Part shown: positions 44,226 to 51,566 of the stretch, piece by piece
How positions within the stretch are numbered: position 1 is the stretch's first letter
Layout: every line of letters starts with the position of its first letter
Source: Thermus caldilimi
Lineage (GTDB): Bacteria > Deinococcota > Deinococci > Deinococcales > Thermaceae
Reading direction: 5' to 3'
DNA: 64,000 nucleotides
Assembly: GCF_004684245.1 (NCBI RefSeq)
Contig: NZ_CP038452.1
Span: 1-64,000 of the forward strand
The notes under the pieces: generated by a model
What the model was told of the DNA's origin: nothing
Databases searched by the model: none
What the model saw: only the letters and a program-made list of their open reading frames with translations
Translations under genes and position numbers: made by a program

Positions 44226-45038
44226 TTATCCCGGGTAGTAGCTGGGGGAGAAGGTGAGGCCCAGGGCCTGAGCGAAGGCCTGTAGGCCCAGGCGGTCGGG
44301 CTCCTCCAGGTGGTAGCGGAAGTTCCAGAGGTAGTGCTCCACCAAGGCGGGGTGGAGGCCAAGCCGCCGGGCCTCGGCCTCGGCCACCTCCCCAAGCCGG
44401 GCAAGCCCCTGGCGCCGGGCTTTCCTCAAGGCCTGCACCAGCTCCAGGGGGGGAGGGGTTTCCTTGCGGTAGGCCCAGACGGCGAAGACGAAGGGAAGGT
44501 GGGTGCGCGCAAACCAGAGCATGGAGAGATCCACCACCTCCACGTCCCCGAAGCGGGTGGGGAGGGCGTGGGGGGTTTCGGGGAGGTGGTCTAGAAGGCT
44601 GGCGTAGGCCCTTATGGCCCTGTCGCCGATCAGCAGGACCCCGTCGTATTCGTCAAGGAGCTCGAGCCCTCCTTCCCGGTTCTCGTACCGGGGGAAGCCC
44701 TCCTGTTCCCTTAAGAGAAGCTTCAGGAGCTCCACGCTGGTGGCGCTCTCCGTGGTGAGGGCGATCCGCCTTAGGTCTGCAAGCCTTCCCTTATGGAACA
44801 GGTTCACGGAGTACACCCGCCCCAGCACGGCCACGGAGAAGTCGGGGAGAAGCCCCAGCTCCTCCTGGTGCTTCAGGTAGAAGTAGCTGGAAACCAGGGA
44901 AAGCCCCACCTCCCCCGAGAGGACCAGGCGGTTGAGTTCCGAGGGGACCCCGTAGCGAAGGGCCCAGCCGTTGGCCTCCAGGAAATGGTAGAGGGGGGCG
45001 GTGTTGGCGTAGAGGGGAACCCCTAAGGAATAGATCAT
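44226..45038 (-). CDS. mqnA: Chorismate dehydratase MqnA (futalosine menaquinone pathway)
   Basis: A 270-residue periplasmic-binding-like enzyme that dehydrates chorismate to 3-enolpyruvylbenzoate, the first futalosine-pathway step. Segments LGVPLYANTAPLYHFLE, GEVGLSLVSSYFYLKH, ALTTESATSVELLKLLL and VLLIGDRAIRAY are characteristic. The frame is open upstream inside mqnE, but the ATG touching the mqnE stop (TGATG) is the natural start. It supplies menaquinone, the likely electron donor for PsrC. Confidence 0.93.
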   Translation of the reverse strand: MIYSLGVPLYANTAPLYHFLEANGWALRYGVPSELNRLVLSGEVGLSLVSSYFYLKHQEELGLLPDFSVAVLGRVYSVNLFHKGRLADLRRIALTTESATSVELLKLLLREQEGFPRYENREGGLELLDEYDGVLLIGDRAIRAYASLLDHLPETPHALPTRFGDVEVVDLSMLWFARTHLPFVFAVWAYRKETPPPLELVQALRKARRQGLARLGEVAEAEARRLGLHPALVEHYLWNFRYHLEEPDRLGLQAFAQALGLTFSPSYYPG

Positions 45039-46186
45039 CAGGCCCCTTGGGTACCTCCCTCGGCCAGAGGAGCCGCCACGCTGTCCCAGACCCGGATCTC
45101 CCGGTAAAGGGCGTCCCGCTCCACAGGGATCCGTCCCGCTTTGCGGATGATCTCCGCAAGCTCCCTCTTGGATAGCCCCTTGGGGGTGGGGCTTCCCGCC
45201 ATATGGACGATGCGCTCCTCGATCAGGGTGCCGTCGATGTCCGTGACCCCCCAGTCTAGGGAAACCTGGGCCAGCTCCGGGGTCAGGGTGGCCCAGTACC
45301 CCTTGACGTGGGGGATGTTGTCCAGGTAAAGCCGGGCCACGGCCAGGTTGCGGAGGTCGTCCAGGCCGGTGGTGAACTCCCGCTTGCCGAGCTGCTTTGC
45401 CAGCTGGTTGCCGTCCGGCTGGAAGGCCAAGGGAATGAAGCTCATGAACCCCCCGGTCTCGTCCTGGAGCTGACGGAGCCGGTCCATGTGGTCCAGGCGC
45501 TCCTCGAGGGTCTCGATGTGCCCGTAGAGCATGGTGGCGTTGGTGGGGATGCCCAGCTCGTGGGCGATGTGATGGATTTCCAGCCATCCCTCGGCGCTTA
45601 CCTTGGCCCGGGCGATCTCCTTGCGCACCCTTTCGGCGAAGATCTCCGCTCCTCCCCCCGGCATGGCGTCCAGGCCCGCCTCCTTGAGGGCCTGGAGCAC
45701 CTCCTTGTAGGGGAGGCGGGCGATCTTGGAGAAGTGGTGAATCTCCGCCGCGGTCCAGGCCTTCACCTGCACCCCGGGGAAGCTCGCTTTTAGGGCCCGC
45801 ACCAGGTCCAGGTAGTAGGAAAAGGGCCTTTTGGGGTGGTGGCCCGCCGTCATGTGGATTTCCGTGAGGCCGGGCTGGTACCGCTCCCGCACCCAGGCCA
45901 CAACTTCCTCCACATCCCAGTCCCAGGCCCCCTCCTCCCCGAACTTTCTCTGGAAGGCGCAGAAGGTGCAGCCCACGTAACAGATGTTGGTCTGGGAAAC
46001 GCGGATGGAATGGACGAAGTAGGTCTTGTGCCCGTGCTTTTTCTCCCGCACCCGGTTGGCCAGGCGCATGAGGCCTGGCAGGTCCCGGGTTCGGTAGAGA
46101 ACGAGCCCTTCAGCAAAGGTGAGGCGTTCGCTCGCCTCCACCTTTTCGGCGATGGGCCAGAGCTTGGGGTCCCGGATGCCCTTCAC
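45038..46186 (-). CDS. mqnE: Aminodeoxyfutalosine synthase MqnE (radical SAM)
   Basis: A 382-residue radical SAM enzyme that joins 3-enolpyruvylbenzoate to SAM, forming 6-amino-6-deoxyfutalosine. The cluster motif is CYVGCTFC (Cys69, Cys73, Cys76), with EIHMTAGHHPKRPFSYY, MPGGGAEIFAERVR and TNATMLYGHIET downstream. The start is GTG, overlapping the PIN-like gene stop by four bases. TAGACT ends seven bases before the GTG, so an independent leaderless promoter is likely. It is coupled to mqnA. Confidence 0.95.
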   Translation of the reverse strand: MKGIRDPKLWPIAEKVEASERLTFAEGLVLYRTRDLPGLMRLANRVREKKHGHKTYFVHSIRVSQTNICYVGCTFCAFQRKFGEEGAWDWDVEEVVAWVRERYQPGLTEIHMTAGHHPKRPFSYYLDLVRALKASFPGVQVKAWTAAEIHHFSKIARLPYKEVLQALKEAGLDAMPGGGAEIFAERVRKEIARAKVSAEGWLEIHHIAHELGIPTNATMLYGHIETLEERLDHMDRLRQLQDETGGFMSFIPLAFQPDGNQLAKQLGKREFTTGLDDLRNLAVARLYLDNIPHVKGYWATLTPELAQVSLDWGVTDIDGTLIEERIVHMAGSPTPKGLSKRELAEIIRKAGRIPVERDALYREIRVWDSVAAPLAEGGTQGA

Positions 46187-46893
46187 AAGGAGGAGTCTAC
46201 CCCTTCCCGGAACCTTTGGACCAGGGCTTCCACTTCTCTTCGCCTACCCCCCACGCTTTTCCTCGGCAAAAGGCCCCGCAGATAGCGGTCGGTGAGGAGG
46301 AGGTCCACGTAGGGGTAGACGGTGGCGGCCATGACCGCATCCAAAAGGTCGGAAGGGCGGGGCTTGCGGTTTAAGTCCGAGGCCATGCGGGCGAGGAGCT
46401 CGGCCAAGAGGCGCACGAAGGGCACCTCCTTGAGCCCCGTGCGCCCTTTTATCTCCTTAAGGGCATCCTCGAGGGCCTCCCGGTGAGGCAGGCCCCTCAG
46501 GGCCTCGGGTAGGCCCTGGAAGGGGGAGAGGTCGGCGGGGGTGTCCCAGCTTCCTCCCCTCCAGAGGAAGTCCTCCCGGGAAAGCCCCCGCTCCTGGCGC
46601 ACGGCTACCTCCTGCCAGGAGCGCACCCAGTACCCTTGGGAAAGCTCGGAGAAGAGGCCTTGCAAGGCGGGTAGGAGGTAGCCCGCCTTTTCCTGGGGGC
46701 CTCGTACGGGGTACAGGGTCTCCAGCACGTGGAAGGGGCTTGGAGGGGCCAGGACCCGGCCCTTCAGGGCCAGGTAGAGTTCGCCAAAGGCCTCGTGCCC
46801 CCGCTGGCCCAGGCGGTGCTTGGCCATGCGGCTGGCGTGGTTTTGGTCCAGGTAGACCAGCAAGTCCCTTAGTCTTTGGCCTTGGCCAGCCAT
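46183..46893 (-). CDS. PIN-like domain protein, hypothetical
   Basis: A 236-residue protein I cannot name. The N-terminal LVYLDQNHASRMAKHR (Asp16) and the C-terminal SDLLDAVMAATVYPYVDLLLTDRYLRGL carry acidic residues in the pattern of PIN-type ribonucleases (first Asp at the end of a beta strand, later D...D/TD motif). A middle helical stretch is longer than in VapC toxins and no antitoxin gene is adjacent. It overlaps the YqhA gene upstream by 25 bases and mqnE downstream by four. Nuclease function is a tentative inference. Confidence 0.6.
   Translation of the reverse strand: MAGQGQRLRDLLVYLDQNHASRMAKHRLGQRGHEAFGELYLALKGRVLAPPSPFHVLETLYPVRGPQEKAGYLLPALQGLFSELSQGYWVRSWQEVAVRQERGLSREDFLWRGGSWDTPADLSPFQGLPEALRGLPHREALEDALKEIKGRTGLKEVPFVRLLAELLARMASDLNRKPRPSDLLDAVMAATVYPYVDLLLTDRYLRGLLPRKSVGGRRREVEALVQRFREGVDSSL
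46194..46199 (-). promoter_or_regulatory. -10 element of a leaderless promoter for mqnE-mqnA
   Basis: TAGACT, then CCTCCTT (seven bases), then GTG (46186). It lies within the last codons of the PIN-like gene. Confidence 0.5.
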
Positions 46894-47312
46894 AAGGCGG
46901 CGGCCAGGAGGGCCACCCCGCCGGCGAAGAGGAGGAAGTCCAAGGAGGTCTGGGGCTTGAAGGCTGAGGCCTTTTCAAAGAACTTCACCACCAGGATCAT
47001 GACGATCACCTGGCCTAGCTTACCTTTGAGGTCCGCCAGGCTTTCCACCGTGAGGACGTTTTCCATGGGAAGTTCCAGCTTGCGGATGAAAAGTTCAAAA
47101 AGGCCCAGGCTGAAGATGAGGAAAACCGCACTTAAAAGGGCCAGGTCCACAGCGCCCACCAGGACGGGAAGGGCTTCGTCCAAGGGTTTTTGCACCGCAA
47201 GGAGGGTTTCCTCGAGGGCATGCCAGGCGAAATAGAGGGCCCCGAGGAGCATCCCCACCACGGGGAGAAGCATGAGCCAGCGCAAAGGGTAAACCAGGGC
47301 TTCCGGGCGCAT
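46869..47312 (-). CDS. YqhA-family membrane protein
   Basis: A 147-residue integral membrane protein with three to four hydrophobic helices and the YqhA/UPF0114-type segments PVLVGAVDLALLSAVFLIFSLG, FELFIRKLELP and LADLKGKLGQVIVMILVVKF. Function unknown in the family. TAGAAT-CTCCCC-ATG marks a leaderless start, and the TAG of the -10 is the stop codon of the upstream LacI-type gene. Confidence 0.82.
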   Translation of the reverse strand: MRPEALVYPLRWLMLLPVVGMLLGALYFAWHALEETLLAVQKPLDEALPVLVGAVDLALLSAVFLIFSLGLFELFIRKLELPMENVLTVESLADLKGKLGQVIVMILVVKFFEKASAFKPQTSLDFLLFAGGVALLAAALWLAKAKD

Positions 47313-47318
47313 GGGGAG

Positions 47319-47324
47319 ATTCTA
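47319..47324 (-). promoter_or_regulatory. -10 element of yqhA embedded in the lacI-type stop codon
   Basis: TAGAAT (47324-47319), then CTCCCC and ATG (47312). TAG is the stop codon of the regulator gene. The purD start has nearly the same block (TAGAATCTCCCCTATG). Confidence 0.65.
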
Positions 47325-48356
47325 AGGCAGGTAGGGAACCGCGGGAGAGGTGCGGGTGGAGGCCCGTTCGATCAGGAGGGGTTCAAAGCGCACGGCCCGG
47401 GGAGGGCCTGTATAGCCCTGCATCCTCTCCAGGAGAAGCTGCGCCGCCCGGGCGCCCATGGCCTCCACCGGCTGGGCGATGGTGGAAAGCCCTACCTCCT
47501 CGGTGAAGGGATGGCCGTCAAAGCCCAGAACCCGCACCTCCTTGCCCACGGTAAGCCCAAGCCTTTCTGTCTCCTCCAGAACGCCTAGAGCCACCTGGTC
47601 GGCCCCAGCGAAGATGTTGACGGGCGGGGAAGCCTTCTCCAGGAAGTACCGGAGGGCGAGCCTCCCCCCTTCCTGGGAGAGCCGGGTGGTGTAGAGGTGC
47701 TCCTCGGGGAAGGGGCGGCCTGCCGCCTTGAGGGCTTCCCGGAAGCCGGCCAGGCGCTCGGCGAAGACCGTGTGGTGGAAGGCCCGGTCGGGTTCCTCCT
47801 CCACCTTCACGGCGAAGATGGGGCCGGGAAAGCGCACCAGGTACTCCCCGGCCAGGTGGCCCCCCAGGAAGTTGTCCAGGAAGACGGAGTCGTACCGGGG
47901 GTTCTTGGCGTCCACCAGCACCGCGGGGCGGTCGGTGGGAAGACGGCCCCCCTCAAAGTGCTCGCTCAGGTCGTAGGAGGCGAGGATGAGGCCGTCGGTG
48001 AGGAAGGCCAGGGTGGAGCTTTCCAAATACCGCCTGAGCCGGGCCTGGGAGAGGATGGGGAAGAGGGCCAGGTCGTAGCGCCTTTCCAGGAGGACGCCTT
48101 CGATGCCCTCCACGAGCCTTCGGTAGAACTCCGTGGCCACGAAGGGAAGGAGGACGGAGACCGTGTAGCTTCTTCCTCCCGCGATGCGCCGGGCATGGGG
48201 GTTGGGGGTGTAGCCCAGTTCCTCCATGGCCTTCAGCACCCGGGCCCGGGTTTCCGGGCGCACCGCCTTATGGTTGTTGAGCACCCGGCTCACCGTGCCC
48301 AGGCCGACCCCGGCCCGGGCGGCCACCTCGAGGATGGTGGGTTTCTTCTTGCTCAT
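47322..48356 (-). CDS. LacI-family transcriptional repressor
   Basis: A 344-residue LacI/GalR regulator. The helix-turn-helix is TILEVAARAGVGLGTVSRVLNNHKAVRPETRARVLKAM-like (residues 7-45), the hinge helix is ELGYTPNPHARRIAGG, and the periplasmic-binding-type sensor has FVATEFYRRLVEGIEGVL, LTDGLILASY and VRVLGFDGHPFTEEVGLSTIAQP. The effector is probably a sugar or derivative, not identifiable. The longer open frame upstream is discarded because MSKKKPTILEVA is the family start. Two palindromes lie between it and the divergent plsY-like gene, so it probably represses itself and perhaps that gene. Confidence 0.93.
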   Translation of the reverse strand: MSKKKPTILEVAARAGVGLGTVSRVLNNHKAVRPETRARVLKAMEELGYTPNPHARRIAGGRSYTVSVLLPFVATEFYRRLVEGIEGVLLERRYDLALFPILSQARLRRYLESSTLAFLTDGLILASYDLSEHFEGGRLPTDRPAVLVDAKNPRYDSVFLDNFLGGHLAGEYLVRFPGPIFAVKVEEEPDRAFHHTVFAERLAGFREALKAAGRPFPEEHLYTTRLSQEGGRLALRYFLEKASPPVNIFAGADQVALGVLEETERLGLTVGKEVRVLGFDGHPFTEEVGLSTIAQPVEAMGARAAQLLLERMQGYTGPPRAVRFEPLLIERASTRTSPAVPYLP

Positions 48357-48377
48357 AGCCTGGTTCCCTGTTCCTGG

Positions 48378-48403
48378 TGGAAGCGCTTCATGGAAACTTC
48401 CAT
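48378..48403. promoter_or_regulatory. Tandem LacI-type operator candidates
   Basis: TGGAAGCGCTTCA (48378-48390) matches the LacI/CcpA operator style with a central CG. ATGGAAACTTCCAT (48390-48403) is a perfect inverted repeat around AC that shares its first base with the former. Both sit at and just downstream of the predicted lacI transcript start (about 48401), the position for autorepression. Confidence 0.65.
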
Positions 48404-48407
48404 AACC

Positions 48408-48436
48408 AGCATAGGGCAAGGAGAAGGTTTTTGCAA
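48408..48436 (-). promoter_or_regulatory. Promoter of the lacI-type gene
   Basis: On the minus strand TTGCAA (48436-48431), 17 bases, TATGCT (48413-48408). The -35 overlaps the -10 of the divergent plsY-like gene, so the two promoters compete for RNA polymerase. Confidence 0.6.
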
Positions 48437-48440
48437 GAAT
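48435..48440 (+). promoter_or_regulatory. Extended -10 of a leaderless promoter for the plsY-like gene
   Basis: AAGAAT preceded by TGC and followed by GGGGGC and ATG at 48447. The first base deviates from TANNNT, compensated by the extended TGN. Confidence 0.45.
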
Positions 48441-48446
48441 GGGGGC

Positions 48447-48980
48447 ATGGCCTACGTGCTTCTGGCGTACCTCCTGGGTTCCCTGGTGGGAGGCCTCCTC
48501 TTCTTCCCCGAGGTGCGGGCCAAAGATCTTCCGGGGGGCTCGGGGGTTTTCCGCCGCAAGGGTCCTTGGGCTGCCCTTGGGGTGGTGCTTTGGGACCTGG
48601 GCAAGGGAGCCTTGGTCCTTCTCCTGGTTCCCCCCGAGTGGCGGGTGTGGGCCGCGGCGGCGGTGGTGGCGGGGCACAACTGGCCCCTCTTCTTCCGCTT
48701 CCGGGGCGGGGGTGGGATTGCCCCCTCCTTGGGCTACTTCCTGGCCTGGCTTCCCGGGGAAACCCTAGGGGCGGCGTTTTTGGGCCTGGGGGTGGCGGGG
48801 GTCTACCACCTCCTTTACTGGAGGAGGCGGCGTAAGGGTATTTATCCCATACCCTTCGGGGCCATCTTCGGCTACCTGGCGCTTTGGCTCCTGGCCCCCG
48901 CCGAGGGGCGGCTTGCGGCCTCGCTGGTGGCCCTGGTGGTGGCCCTGAGGGGTCTGCAAATTCTCTCGGGAAGATGGTAG
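48447..48980 (+). CDS. Divergent PlsY-like glycerol-3-phosphate acyltransferase homologue
   Basis: A 177-residue membrane protein with about five helices and the PlsY layout LAYLLGSLVGGLLF...LPGGSGVFRRKGPWAALGVVLWDLGKG and AGHNWPLFFRFRGGGGIA. PlsY transfers acyl from acyl-phosphate to glycerol-3-phosphate. Two signature motifs are altered: the GSGNxGATN block reads GSGVFRRKG, and the FKGGKGVA block reads FRGGGGIA without its Lys. It may have a different substrate or be inactive; a canonical PlsY would be expected elsewhere. It is divergent from the LacI-type gene and possibly under its control. Its stop TAG is the start of the FAH -10. Confidence 0.72.
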   Translation: MAYVLLAYLLGSLVGGLLFFPEVRAKDLPGGSGVFRRKGPWAALGVVLWDLGKGALVLLLVPPEWRVWAAAAVVAGHNWPLFFRFRGGGGIAPSLGYFLAWLPGETLGAAFLGLGVAGVYHLLYWRRRRKGIYPIPFGAIFGYLALWLLAPAEGRLAASLVALVVALRGLQILSGRW

Positions 48981-48983
48981 CTT
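48978..48983 (+). promoter_or_regulatory. Extended -10 of the FAH gene embedded in the plsY-like stop codon
   Basis: TAGCTT preceded by TGG, followed by TAGGGC and ATG at 48990. TAG is the stop codon of the upstream gene. The block TGGTAGCTTTAGGGCATG differs at one base from that before glcD. Confidence 0.65.
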
Positions 48984-48989
48984 TAGGGC

Positions 48990-49784
48990 ATGAAGCTTTT
49001 ACGCTTTAACGAAGGCCGCTGGGGGATACTGGAAGGGGAGCTGGTTCTGGAAACGGATGGCCCCGGGGGAAATCCCACGGGGAGGCGCTACGACCTGGCC
49101 TCGGTGCGCCTTTTGGTCCCGGCCACGCCCAGCAAGATCGCGTGCGTGGGGAGAAACTACCGGGAGCACATCCGGGAGATGGGGCACGATTTCGGCCAGG
49201 ACCTGCCCAAGGAGCCGGGCCTGTTCCTGAAGGCCCCCAACGCCTTAGCCCACCCCGGCAACCCGCGGGATCCCTGGAACACGGGGGATGCGGTGCCCTA
49301 CCCCTTCTTTACCCAGGAACTCCACTACGAGGGGGAGCTGGCGGTGGTCATCGGCGACCGCATGCGGAACGTGCCCCCGGAAAAAGCCCTGGACCACGTG
49401 CTGGGGTACACCATCGCCGTGGACATCACCGCCCGGGATGCCCAGAAACAGGACCTGCAGTGGGTGCGGGCCAAGAGCGCCGATAAGTTTCTGCCGCTAG
49501 GCCCCTGGATCGAAACCGATCTGGACCCGCAGAACACCTGGGTGCGCACCTACGTGAACGACCAGCTTCGCCAGGAGGGGCACACCTCCGCCATGATTTT
49601 CAGCGTGGCCGAGATCCTCTCCTACATCTCCAGCTTCATGACCCTGGAGCCCTTGGATGTGGTCCTCACTGGCACCCCGGAGGGCGTGGGGGCCTTGCAG
49701 CCGGGGGACAGGCTGGAGGTGGCCATTGAGGGCATCGGCACCCTGCACGTCCGGATCGGCCCTAAGGAGGAGCGCCCATGGTGA
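48990..49784 (+). CDS. Fumarylacetoacetate hydrolase family protein
   Basis: A 264-residue FAH-fold enzyme. The metal site is in [18 protein letters not shown] (Glu..Glu) with a later Asp in [34 protein letters not shown]. The C-terminal [18 protein letters not shown] is diagnostic. Members hydrolyse or decarboxylate acylpyruvates or 2-hydroxyhepta-diene-dioates of aromatic degradation; the substrate is open. The downstream metallo-hydrolase overlaps it by seven bases. Confidence 0.9.
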   Translation: MKLLRFNEGRWGILEGELVLETDGPGGNPTGRRYDLASVRLLVPATPSKIACVGRNYREHIREMGHDFGQDLPKEPGLFLKAPNALAHPGNPRDPWNTGDAVPYPFFTQELHYEGELAVVIGDRMRNVPPEKALDHVLGYTIAVDITARDAQKQDLQWVRAKSADKFLPLGPWIETDLDPQNTWVRTYVNDQLRQEGHTSAMIFSVAEILSYISSFMTLEPLDVVLTGTPEGVGALQPGDRLEVAIEGIGTLHVRIGPKEERPW

Positions 49785-50671
49785 AGGTCCTGGACCTCCA
49801 CTTTCAGGGGGCGGAGAAGGTCATCGCCGGCTTCCTCCTCCAGTCCAAAGAGGGGCCGGTCCTGATCGAAACGGGGCCGGAGAGCACCTACCCCCGCCTC
49901 GAGGCGGCCTTGAAGCAGGAGGGAGTGGACCCGAAGGAGGTCCGCCATGTCTTCGTGACCCACATCCACCTGGACCATGCCGGGGCTGCCTGGCGGTTTG
50001 CGGAGCTTGGGGCCACGGTGTACGTGCATCCCCGGGGGGCCCCGCACCTGGTGGATCCCTCGAGGCTTCTGGCCTCCGCCGAGCGCATCTATGGGGCGAT
50101 GCTAAAACCCCTCTGGGGGGAGCTTAGGGGGATCCCCCAGGAGCGGGTGTGGGTCCTGGAGGATGGGGAGGTGGTGAACCTCGGGGGGCTTAAGATCCAG
50201 GCCTTGGAGACCCTGGGCCACGCTTCCCATCACCATGCCTACCGGGTGGATGGCCTCCTCTTCGCCGGGGACATTGCCGGGGTGCGCATCGCCCCGGGGC
50301 CGGTTCTGCCCCCTACCCCACCTCCCGACATCCACCTGGAAAGCTGGTACGCTTCCCTGGACCGCCTCCTGGCCCTTAGGCCCGAGGCCCTCTACCTCAC
50401 CCACTTCGGTCCTTACCGGGACGTGGAAGCCCACCTCCTGGCCTTGCGGGGGGTTCTGGAGGAGTGGGCGGGCTGGGTCCTGCACCGGCTTAAGGAGGGG
50501 CTTCCCCTGGAGGAGATGAGCGAGCGTTTTGAGGCCTACTGGCGGGAGGGCTTGAGGCGGGCCGGGGTGGAGGAGGGAATGCGCCTCTACGAGCTCGCCG
50601 ATCCTCCCTACATGAACCTGCAAGGTCTGGTGCGCTACTGGCAGAAGCACCATCCGGAGGCCCTGGGATAG
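49778..50671 (+). CDS. Metallo-beta-lactamase-fold hydrolase
   Basis: A 297-residue MBL-fold protein with the zinc motif THIHLDHAG, then [19 protein letters not shown] and LTHFGPYRD supplying further ligands. The C-terminal helical domain is typical of glyoxalase II/RNase Z-like hydrolases of unspecified substrate. AAGGAGG lies seven bases before the ATG. It overlaps the FAH gene, suggesting a shared catabolic or detoxification role. Confidence 0.88.
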   Translation: MVKVLDLHFQGAEKVIAGFLLQSKEGPVLIETGPESTYPRLEAALKQEGVDPKEVRHVFVTHIHLDHAGAAWRFAELGATVYVHPRGAPHLVDPSRLLASAERIYGAMLKPLWGELRGIPQERVWVLEDGEVVNLGGLKIQALETLGHASHHHAYRVDGLLFAGDIAGVRIAPGPVLPPTPPPDIHLESWYASLDRLLALRPEALYLTHFGPYRDVEAHLLALRGVLEEWAGWVLHRLKEGLPLEEMSERFEAYWREGLRRAGVEEGMRLYELADPPYMNLQGLVRYWQKHHPEALG

Positions 50672-50675
50672 GCCT

Positions 50676-51566
50676 ATGCTGAGCCCGTTTCCCTTGGGCC
50701 GTCCCGCGCGGATGGCGGTTATGGCCTCGGGCCGGGGTACCAACCTGGAGGCCCTCCTGGAGGCCTTTCCCCCTCAAAACCCCTGGGGGGAGGTGGTGCT
50801 GGTCCTCTCCGACAACCCGGAGGCCTACGCTTTAAAGCGGGCCTCGAGGCGGGGGGTGGAGGCGGTGGCCATCCCCTGGCGGGGGAGGAAGGCGTTTGAA
50901 AGGGAGGCCCTGGACCTTTTGCGGGCCAGGGGTGTGGATCTGGTGCTCCTGGCTGGCTTCATGCGCCTCCTCTCCCCGGGTTTTGTGGAACCCTGGTACG
51001 GGCGCCTTTTGAACATCCACCCCTCCCTCCTCCCGGACTACCCGGGGCTACACGTGCACCGGAGGGTCTTGGAGGCGGGGGAAAGGGAAACGGGCTCCAC
51101 GGTGCACTTCGTGGACCAGGGGATGGATACTGGCCCCCTCGTCCTCCAGGGGCGGGTGCCCGTTCTGCCCGGGGATACCCCGGAAACCCTGGAAAGGCGG
51201 GTGCTTTTCCTGGAGCACCGCCTTTATCCCAAGGCGGTGCGCCTGGTCCTTTCCGGGCTCGCCTTCCCCCCTGGGGAGGGCCTTAAGGCCCTTCTTGGGG
51301 AGGCTTGGCCCCGCTTCCAGGAGCTCACTCCCAGGGAGAAGCCCCTTTATCTCCGGGCCGCAGCCCTGCTTTCCGCCTGGGGCCTGGGGGGCCTGGTGCC
51401 GGCTGCCCTTCTGGGCCAAGGGGGGGACTGGGGCCGGGGGGCCTTCCTCGCCGCCCACCTTCTGGCGGAGGACCATCCCGCCCTGCGCCGGGAGCTTGCC
51501 GAACTCCCTGAGGAGGTTCGCCTGAGGGCCGAGCAGGCCTTGAGGCGGGTAGAATCTCCCCTATGA
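50676..51566 (+). CDS. purN: Phosphoribosylglycinamide formyltransferase with C-terminal extension
   Basis: A 296-residue protein. Residues about 12-195 are the folate-dependent GART transformylase of purine synthesis: VMASGRGTNLEALLE, LVLLAGFMRLLSP, the catalytic NIHPSLLPDYPGLH (Asn/His) and VDQGMDTGPLV (Asp). Beyond it about 95 residues form a helical Ala/Leu-rich region (ALLGEAWPRFQELTPREKPL onwards) not found in standard PurN of about 190-210 residues. It overlaps purD by four bases. The extension may be a partner-binding module or a lineage trait; I do not recognise it. Confidence 0.88.
   Translation: MLSPFPLGRPARMAVMASGRGTNLEALLEAFPPQNPWGEVVLVLSDNPEAYALKRASRRGVEAVAIPWRGRKAFEREALDLLRARGVDLVLLAGFMRLLSPGFVEPWYGRLLNIHPSLLPDYPGLHVHRRVLEAGERETGSTVHFVDQGMDTGPLVLQGRVPVLPGDTPETLERRVLFLEHRLYPKAVRLVLSGLAFPPGEGLKALLGEAWPRFQELTPREKPLYLRAAALLSAWGLGGLVPAALLGQGGDWGRGAFLAAHLLAEDHPALRRELAELPEEVRLRAEQALRRVESPL
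51550..51555 (+). promoter_or_regulatory. -10 element of a leaderless promoter for purD
   Basis: TAGAAT inside the last codons of purN, then seven bases and ATG at 51563. purD can thus be transcribed on its own as well as from purN. Confidence 0.5.

Noticed and set aside
48357-48677. N-terminal extension of the LacI-type gene to 451 residues
   Set aside because: The extension would run through both operators and the divergent gene; LacI proteins begin just before the helix-turn-helix as at MSKKKPTILEVA.
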